From Caldilineaceae bacterium (lineage in GTDB: Bacteria > Chloroflexota > Anaerolineae > Caldilineales > Caldilineaceae), in NCBI GenBank assembly GCA_026645575.1, contig JAPKMW010000004.1, forward strand, positions 62,001 through 126,000: 64,000 nucleotides of DNA, in the 5' to 3' direction. The notes below the pieces were generated by a model. It was not told where the DNA came from and ran no database searches. It saw only the letters and a program-made list of their open reading frames with translations. Of the stretch, positions 58,460 through 64,000 are shown in pieces. The position numbers and the translations under genes are program-made. The first letter of the stretch is position 1; each line of letters begins with the position of its first letter.

Positions 58460-59101
58460 ATGTCACAAAAACGCAAACTTTTCCAAATCGACCCCCATGC
58501 GATTGTGCGAAGCGGCTTGCGCCTGCTTTTGCAAGAGGAACCAACGCTGCACTATGTGGGCGAGGCTGAATCTTGTCGCGCCGCCTGGCCGTTACTGGAA
58601 CAGTGGCAACCGGATATTGTCGTCATGGAATTGTGCTACCCGCAAGAAGATGGCCTGGATCTGGTGCGGCGCCTACGGCTGCGCCAACCGGGGTGCCACG
58701 TCCTCATCTTTACAGATAACAGCGAACAGCAGTGTATTTGCCGAGTCATCGACAGCGGCGCCACTGGTTACCTCCCCAAAGCTGTCAACGCCGATGAGAT
58801 CTTGCAAGCGATCCGCACCGTGGCCCAAGGCGACCCAGCCTTCCACAGCAGCGCCCAACGCGTCCTTTTGCAACTGGCGCGCAACGCCCCCACCCCCGTC
58901 TCCGAATTGACCAACCGTGAACAAGAAATCCTGCGGCTGATTACCCAGGGTAAACGTAATCGCGATATTGCCAACCAACTTTGTCTCACCGAAGGCACCG
59001 TCAAGGGCTATGTCAGCACCATTCTCAATAAACTCGAAGTCGATGACCGCACGCAAGCGGCGATGTTTGCGGTCAAGCATCGGTTGGTGCCGAGTTTGTA
59101 G
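58460..59101 (+). CDS. NarL/LuxR-type response regulator with altered receiver
   Basis: A 213-residue protein. The receiver domain (1-115) keeps D11, T85 and K107 (GYLPKAV), but the phospho-acceptor Asp is Glu57 (VVMELCYPQEDG) and the first acidic residue of the DD pair is Ile10. Normal aspartyl phosphorylation is therefore not expected; Glu may mimic the phosphorylated state. The C-terminal LuxR helix-turn-helix is intact (LTNREQEILRLITQGKRNRD to GTVKGYVSTILNKL). No sensor kinase gene is adjacent. GGAGGG lies six bases before ATG 58460. It probably controls nearby genes such as the di-haem propeller gene downstream (inference). Confidence 0.92.
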   Translation: MSQKRKLFQIDPHAIVRSGLRLLLQEEPTLHYVGEAESCRAAWPLLEQWQPDIVVMELCYPQEDGLDLVRRLRLRQPGCHVLIFTDNSEQQCICRVIDSGATGYLPKAVNADEILQAIRTVAQGDPAFHSSAQRVLLQLARNAPTPVSELTNREQEILRLITQGKRNRDIANQLCLTEGTVKGYVSTILNKLEVDDRTQAAMFAVKHRLVPSL

Positions 59102-59104
59102 AAA

Positions 59105-59158
59105 GTTACGAATTACGAATTACGACACACTCGTAACTCGTAATTCGTAATTCGTAAC
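59105..59158. terminator. Hairpin after the response-regulator gene
   Basis: GTTACGAATTACGAATTACG is mirrored at 59139-59158. Within each arm CGAATTA repeats, so it is a repeat as well as a probable transcript end. Confidence 0.6.
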
Positions 59159-59300
59159 CCGCCCTATCCCTAACTTTGGTTAGATCGAAAACCCAACCTT
59201 TTTCAGAAAAATCCTATCTAAAGGATGAGGAAGGATTGCAGAGTTTTCGCTATGCTAGTACTTGATGTTTCTATTCCTAATTCATAAAGGAGCAAAACGT

Positions 59301-62300
59301 ATGCAACATCTCTCTCTCCCCAATCAGCGCCGACGGCGTTTGGTTGGCGGCCCGGTAATCACCACTGTGACAGCGGCAGTCATGGTCGCAGTCATCGTGG
59401 CCTTTTCCTCGTCTGGCTATCTTGGCTTGTTGGCCCAGGATGGTGAAGCCACCGGCGCGCTGGCGACTGCCGCCTTTGACACCCCGACCACCTCCAGCCC
59501 CATTGCCATGAGCCAGGACAAAAGCACCATCTGGGTCGTCAACCCGGATGATGGCAGCGTCTCAGTTTTGGGTAATTTGGACAGCACCCCCAGTGTATTA
59601 ACGACTGTGAAGAATGTAGGGTCTGAACCCCAAGCCATTGCCCTGGATACGGGCGTTGGCGTGGCCCAGCGCGCCTATGTCGCTAGCCCTGCGGATAACG
59701 GCGTCACCGTTCTCAAGGTCAATTCCCTCAACCCCTTCACCGTGGTGGTCGAAAAACGGTTGACCACCGGCGCTGAACCGTGGAATGTGGTAGCGTCGCC
59801 CGATGGTGGTCGGATCTTTGTCGCCAACAGCGGCCAGGATACCCTGACGGTGATCAATGCCCAGAATCAGAGCATTGTCGGCAGCGTCAACCTGCGCACC
59901 AGCGCCTGTAATGTTGATGACACCAAACGGCGCTTCCAGCCGCGTGGTCTGGCCGTTACCCTGGATGGCACACGGCTCTATGTGGCGCGCTTCTTCTCCT
60001 ACACCAAACCGAATGGTGTCCAGGGCGCGGACGGCGGCAAAGAGGGCGTGGTTTGCCAACTGACCATTCCCGCCGATGTCGCCACCTTACCGACGGTGGC
60101 CGGCGCCACGCGCATTGCCGCCATGAATTCCGGCTTTAGAAACCCCAATGGTTCCGCGGCGATCTCGCATCCGAATCAATTGCAGAGCATTGTCATCTTT
60201 GGCAATCAAGTGTATCTGCCCAACATTGGCGCCTCGACCGGAGCGCCGGATCGCTTTAACGTTTCCACCCAGTCTCATGTCAACGTTCTTGACAATGCCA
60301 ACAGCGGGACACCGGCGGATGCACCAGACAAGGCAGTGAATATGCACTTGGGGGCGCGTGTCCCGGAAAGCGGTAAGAAAAAGCTCTTCTTTGCCAATCC
60401 CTGGGCCATTGCCTTCCGCGATACCGCCGGTACGGATAACGCTTATGCGGTCTCGTCCGGCAGCGATCTGCTGGTCAAGTTGAATGTTGATGCGTCGGGC
60501 GATCTCACCTTCACGGTGGGCGTTAGCACCACGCGCTACATTGACCTGAATGACCCCAACAACGCCCAAACCAGTGGGCGCAAAGCCGGCAAGAACCCGT
60601 TGGGGATTGTGATCCGCAACAACAAAGCGTTTGTCATGAACTACATTTCGCGCAATGTTTCGGTTGTCAATCTGGACACCGATGCGGTGGAGAATGTGAT
60701 CGAAACAACGGCTTTACCGCTGGCGGCATCGACTGACGAACAGTTACTGGTGGGGAAGGAAATTTTCTTTGCCTCGCGCGGCCATTTTAGCGGCCCGGCC
60801 GGCCTGACGGTGGCCAACAGTGAACGCCTATCCAGCGAAGGGTGGCAAACCTGTAGCAGTTGTCACTTTGCCGGCGGCACCGATGGCAACGTCTGGTTCT
60901 TTGGCGGCGGCCCGCGCAAATCGGTGCCGCTCAACGCCACCTGGAGTCCGCATAACCCGGATGACCAACGGTTGCTCAACTATTCGGCCATCTTTGACGA
61001 AGTGCAGGATTTTGATCTGAATATACGCAACACCTCCGGCCCTGGTGCATTGGCTGCTGCACAGCCTTGTAGCGACCCGGCCCCCGGCGCTGCCGCAACG
61101 AGTACACTCGATCCCAACCACGGCTTGATTCTGGGTGACACCGATCCCAACAAAGCGCCCTGTGTGATCAACCAATTCCTCAAGCCGAATGCCGGTCGTA
61201 ACCAAGTGACTGTCACCTTGCCGGGTAGCAGCAAAGCATGGCCGGCGCTGGATGCGATGAAAGAATGGGTGCGTTTCTCCATTCGCACCCCGGAAGGCGC
61301 CCTGACCGCCGAGCAGATTCCCGGCACGAATAACGACACCGGCGCTGCGCTCAATGCCGATGTGAGCGCCGGTCGCCGTCTCTTCTTCCGCGCCAGTTGC
61401 CATACCTGTCATGGCGGCACCAAGTGGACGATTAGCAACAAAGATTTCACCTCGCCGCCGCCCGCCGCCGAGCTGGCCACCGAGGCGCCCCTGACCGCGA
61501 CCAATGCCTCTCAGTTGCAGATGTTTGACCGCATGTTGTTTGAAATCGGCTCGTTCAATCTCAATGTCGCCGGCCAGGGCAACACGCTGCCCGGCCAACC
61601 GGAAATCGGCGCGGTTGAGTTGAACAACGGCGGACTCAAGGCGCTGGGCTTTGATCACAACGGTGATGGTAAAGGCAACGGGTACAACATTCCGGCGCTC
61701 TTGGGGATTGGTGTGATGCCCCCCTACTATCACAATGGCGCCTGTGAAACCTTGGCTTGTGTGCTGACCAACCAGAAGCACCGCACCAATAACGGTCAGT
61801 TCCCCGATGTGTTGGCCAGCGCCGCTGATCAGGCCAAAGTGGTGGCCTGGCTGGAGACGCTGGATGCCGACACGCCCTTCCCGGTAGACCTTTCCGTGCG
61901 CAGCCATGACATCTTCTTTGACCCGCCGGTTCTCAGCAAGGGGCAGAAGGTGACTGTGGGCGCCAACATTCGTCTCTTTGGCACCAAGGCCGATCTGGCT
62001 GCCTTGTTACAGGACTTGGGCTTGACCGACATCAAAGTCCGCATTGAGGCCGATCCGGGGTTAGCGCCCGTGAACCTTGCGTTGACCGCAGCCTCTTTCA
62101 AGCAGGACTTTGGGCAGGCGGTCTTGACCACCACCTGGGATATTCCAGCCACGACAGCGCTAAATCGCGCTACGATCAAGGTGACGATTGACCCGGAAAA
62201 TAAGCTCGCTGGCGACCGTACGGGCAATAACACCGCGACGCGCCGACGCCCCTTGCGCGCCGCACCGCCGGATACGACGGCGCCCAAAGTCAATGGCGTC

Positions 62301-63095
62301 TTTATCAGCGATGATGATCCCTTTGACAACAATGACCAGATCGCCGATTCGACCGATGTCAAGGTCAAGATCCAGGCCAGTGATGAAGGGGGCAGCGGGC
62401 TGGATTCCTACTGTATCGTGCGCTACCGCTACAAGCAGTCCGAACGTATCTGGGAACCGCGTGACTGCACGAGCTTCAGACCATTGCCGGCGGGGAACAA
62501 TGGTGAATTTATTGTCGATGCCGAGTTGATCGACCTGGCCGGCGTCACCTATGCGTTCGTCTTCGTCAAGGACAAAGCGGGCAACATCTCCGGTACACCA
62601 GGCTTTGATGTGATCAACCTGGCCAATGGCAACCCGGTGGAGATGAACCGCAATGATGTGCGCATCTTCCGCTTTGTGTTGCCGGCAGGTGTGTCGTTGA
62701 ATCTCACCTTCACGCCCAGCGCCGGTGATATCGATGTGTCGGTCTTTGACCACTTCCGCAACCTATCGCAAGCGCCGTCCCGTTGCGCCGTCAGCGCCAG
62801 CAATGGCACGGTGGCAGAAACCGTCACCGTACCCGGCACTTGCGCCGCCGATGCGGAAGACAATCGCTTCTGGCTTCAGGTGGAAGTCCACGCCTTTGCC
62901 AACAGCCGCTTCACCATTGCCGTGGCGCAAGGCGCCGAAGTTGGCGCCGCCGCGGCGACTGCGACCGAAGCTGTGCGCGAACTACCCGATACGCCGACCG
63001 TCTCCGGTCCGCCGCTCCGGGCTGCTGTTGATGAGGCCAGTGATGATAGTGGTGGCGGTAGTAATGGTGTCTACCTGCCGTTGGTGCTGAAGTAG
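59301..63095 (+). CDS. Giant exported di-haem cytochrome c/beta-propeller protein
   Basis: A 1,264-residue exported protein. A signal-anchor segment lies near residues 18-38 (VITTVTAAVMVAVIVAFSSS). YVTN-type propeller repeats span about 70-490 (STIWVVNPDDGSVSVLG, RIFVANSGQDTLTVINAQNQ). The cytochrome region has two haem sites, C518-S-S-C-H522 and C700-H-T-C-H704, with di-haem peroxidase/MauG-like spacing, and PPYYHNGACETL. CARDB-like domains (about 860-1000), a bacterial pre-peptidase-like domain (about 1120-1210) and the C-terminal tail VYLPLVLK follow. It may be a surface redox enzyme or electron-transfer protein. AAAGGAG precedes ATG 59301. Confidence 0.9.
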   Translation: MQHLSLPNQRRRRLVGGPVITTVTAAVMVAVIVAFSSSGYLGLLAQDGEATGALATAAFDTPTTSSPIAMSQDKSTIWVVNPDDGSVSVLGNLDSTPSVLTTVKNVGSEPQAIALDTGVGVAQRAYVASPADNGVTVLKVNSLNPFTVVVEKRLTTGAEPWNVVASPDGGRIFVANSGQDTLTVINAQNQSIVGSVNLRTSACNVDDTKRRFQPRGLAVTLDGTRLYVARFFSYTKPNGVQGADGGKEGVVCQLTIPADVATLPTVAGATRIAAMNSGFRNPNGSAAISHPNQLQSIVIFGNQVYLPNIGASTGAPDRFNVSTQSHVNVLDNANSGTPADAPDKAVNMHLGARVPESGKKKLFFANPWAIAFRDTAGTDNAYAVSSGSDLLVKLNVDASGDLTFTVGVSTTRYIDLNDPNNAQTSGRKAGKNPLGIVIRNNKAFVMNYISRNVSVVNLDTDAVENVIETTALPLAASTDEQLLVGKEIFFASRGHFSGPAGLTVANSERLSSEGWQTCSSCHFAGGTDGNVWFFGGGPRKSVPLNATWSPHNPDDQRLLNYSAIFDEVQDFDLNIRNTSGPGALAAAQPCSDPAPGAAATSTLDPNHGLILGDTDPNKAPCVINQFLKPNAGRNQVTVTLPGSSKAWPALDAMKEWVRFSIRTPEGALTAEQIPGTNNDTGAALNADVSAGRRLFFRASCHTCHGGTKWTISNKDFTSPPPAAELATEAPLTATNASQLQMFDRMLFEIGSFNLNVAGQGNTLPGQPEIGAVELNNGGLKALGFDHNGDGKGNGYNIPALLGIGVMPPYYHNGACETLACVLTNQKHRTNNGQFPDVLASAADQAKVVAWLETLDADTPFPVDLSVRSHDIFFDPPVLSKGQKVTVGANIRLFGTKADLAALLQDLGLTDIKVRIEADPGLAPVNLALTAASFKQDFGQAVLTTTWDIPATTALNRATIKVTIDPENKLAGDRTGNNTATRRRPLRAAPPDTTAPKVNGVFISDDDPFDNNDQIADSTDVKVKIQASDEGGSGLDSYCIVRYRYKQSERIWEPRDCTSFRPLPAGNNGEFIVDAELIDLAGVTYAFVFVKDKAGNISGTPGFDVINLANGNPVEMNRNDVRIFRFVLPAGVSLNLTFTPSAGDIDVSVFDHFRNLSQAPSRCAVSASNGTVAETVTVPGTCAADAEDNRFWLQVEVHAFANSRFTIAVAQGAEVGAAAATATEAVRELPDTPTVSGPPLRAAVDEASDDSGGGSNGVYLPLVLK

Positions 63096-63109
63096 TCTTT
63101 GTGTGAGTA

Positions 63110-63168
63110 GATCATAAAACAAAAAGGGGGTGACGGTTGCACCGTCACCCCCTTTTTGTTTTATGATC
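63110..63168. terminator. Bidirectional terminator, 28-bp perfect arms
   Basis: Arms 63110-63137 and 63141-63168 with a three-base loop. The GGGGGTGACGGT stem is flanked by A- and T-runs giving a U-tail both ways. It separates the cytochrome gene from the convergent PH-domain gene. Confidence 0.9.
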
Positions 63169-63179
63169 GCATCGCTAGG

Positions 63180-63791
63180 TTAATTCTTAATGAACTTCTC
63201 AAAGACAAAACCAAAGTCTTTGACCATGTAGAGTTCGTGGGCCTGCTTCTGCCAGTCAAAGGCATATTGGTTGATCGCCTTGAAGGATTCTTCCAATGCC
63301 GTGGGGCTGGAGGCGCGGTTGAGCGTTTCAGCCGTGGTCGTCAGACTGCGCTCGGCGTAGGCATAGAGTTTGGCGTTCTCCTGTTGGATCGATTTGATTT
63401 TGATCAGCGCTTTGTAGAGATCCTTGAGCGCTTCGATCTGGTTCTTGTTGACATCAATCGAATAGTATTGCTCGCCCATGCTAAATTTGATCTCAATATC
63501 CAAGTCGATAGCGCCGGCGGTTTCCAGGGCGACATTGTCAACCCGGTAGTTGAGATAGTCCAGCCGGCGGAGGGTGCGCTTCTTGCTCACTGCCGAAGCG
63601 CCATCCACATGGATCAACGCCTTGTTGGTGAAACAATACTCGTCACTTTTGGACTTGATCAGAAAGAAGATTTTCTCGTCATCCTCGTGCATGACATAAT
63701 CATCAGCGTCCACTTTGTCATAATCTTTTGGGTGGATCACCGCACCAATATCGCTTAAGCCCAGAGCGTCGGCGGCTAGTTTCTTAAACAT
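63180..63791 (-). CDS. Bacterial PH-domain protein (YvbH-like)
   Basis: A 203-residue cytoplasmic protein. Residues 1-125 fit the bacterial pleckstrin-homology fold (KIFFLIKSKSDEYCFTNKAL, KKRTLRRLDYLNYRVDNVAL, DLDIEIKFSMGEQYYSIDVN). The rest is a helical oligomerisation tail (ALKDLYKALIKIKSIQQENA, then FKAINQYAFDWQKQAHEL). YvbH-like proteins form rings; their role is not established. A GGAC-type weak box precedes ATG 63791. It stands alone. Confidence 0.85.
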   Translation of the reverse strand: MFKKLAADALGLSDIGAVIHPKDYDKVDADDYVMHEDDEKIFFLIKSKSDEYCFTNKALIHVDGASAVSKKRTLRRLDYLNYRVDNVALETAGAIDLDIEIKFSMGEQYYSIDVNKNQIEALKDLYKALIKIKSIQQENAKLYAYAERSLTTTAETLNRASSPTALEESFKAINQYAFDWQKQAHELYMVKDFGFVFEKFIKN

Positions 63792-63898
63792 CGCTACGTC
63801 CTTTCAATGAGGCAAATGGGTAAACGGAAGAATATGGCTATCATACCATATCCCTTCTATACGCTTCAATCGGTGAAAGGTTGTAGGGTTGGGCAACT

Positions 63899-63950
63899 GT
63901 AGGAAAGACTTTAGTTTTTCCCCGACGACAAAGACTAAAATCTTTCCTAC
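63899..63950. repeat. Dispersed hairpin, AAAGACTTTAGTC family
   Basis: GTAGGAAAGACTTTAGTTTT is mirrored at 63930-63950 with one mismatch. Related to 50852-50906. Confidence 0.7.
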
Positions 63951-63956
63951 GGCTTT

Positions 63957-64000
63957 TTAGCCGGACGCGGCCTGATCAAATGCCACAAAGAATTCGCTGA
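63957..64000 (-). CDS. Possible C-terminal end of a gene cut by the window edge
   Basis: The minus strand from the edge reads SEFFVAFDQAASG and a TAA at 63957-63959, directly before a hairpin repeat, the arrangement seen after other genes here. Too short to identify, and could be chance. Confidence 0.25.
   Translation of the reverse strand, partial: SEFFVAFDQAASG

Overview
The window looks like a chromosomal segment of a filamentous or mat-type Chloroflexota (Caldilineae/Anaerolineae-like). This is an inference from the protein repertoire: many Gfo/Idh/MocA oxidoreductases, a SARP-type regulator fused to NB-ARC and TPR modules, very large secreted beta-propeller, Kelch and DUF11 proteins, secreted proteins ending in a YLPLVLK-like tail, and many dispersed hairpin repeats. 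Genes are moderately GC-rich, use clear AGGAG-type ribosome binding sites, and lie on both strands. No phage, intact insertion sequence or CRISPR array was seen. One tRNA gene (Val, CAC) is present.

Layout. Positions 1-12,900 are mostly minus strand: a small-molecule and sugar catabolism region with five Gfo/Idh/MocA oxidoreductases (one cut by the window edge), a fumarylacetoacetate hydrolase-fold enzyme, two amidohydrolases, an alpha/beta hydrolase, a glycosyltransferase, a VOC protein and a plus-strand PhyH-type dioxygenase. A type II toxin-antitoxin pair lies near the left edge. At 13,400-16,200 a TetR regulator flanked by two copies of the same palindrome is followed by a small unknown protein and a deacetylase-type amidohydrolase. 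At 16,200-22,100 lie a CapA-like lipoprotein, a LysM protein, a ferritin-like protein, a second toxin-antitoxin pair and a sialidase-fold protein. At 22,170-22,420 are wreckage pieces of an ABC permease and an alcohol dehydrogenase.

Positions 22,770-34,600 hold an SLC13-type transporter with a flavoprotein, a YqeY/pyrophosphatase pair, a Nudix protein with an odd C-terminus, a secreted beta-lactamase-fold hydrolase, a cupin, a repeat-bearing lipoprotein, three acetyltransferases and a TrmH-type RNA methyltransferase. Positions 35,230-39,600 hold a likely small RNA gene (extended -10 promoter, hairpin terminator, no ORF) and a two-gene heterodimeric ABC exporter. Upstream of the exporter are a short leader ORF and two strong tandem terminators, so it looks attenuation-controlled.

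Positions 39,960-51,800 hold a membrane-embedded spermidine-synthase-like protein, the tRNA, a giant subtilisin-Kelch-DUF11 protease, a glycosyltransferase and a lysophospholipase-like hydrolase. Positions 51,900-64,000 hold an unfamiliar HEXXH protein, the SARP/NB-ARC/TPR regulator, a cytoplasmic seven-repeat propeller-like protein, a NarL-type regulator whose phospho-acceptor Asp is replaced by Glu, a very large di-haem propeller protein and a PH-domain protein.

Dispersed hairpins of at least seven sequence families sit in the gaps, often touching stop codons. One family even encodes the same last residues (PSRRD) of two unrelated proteins.
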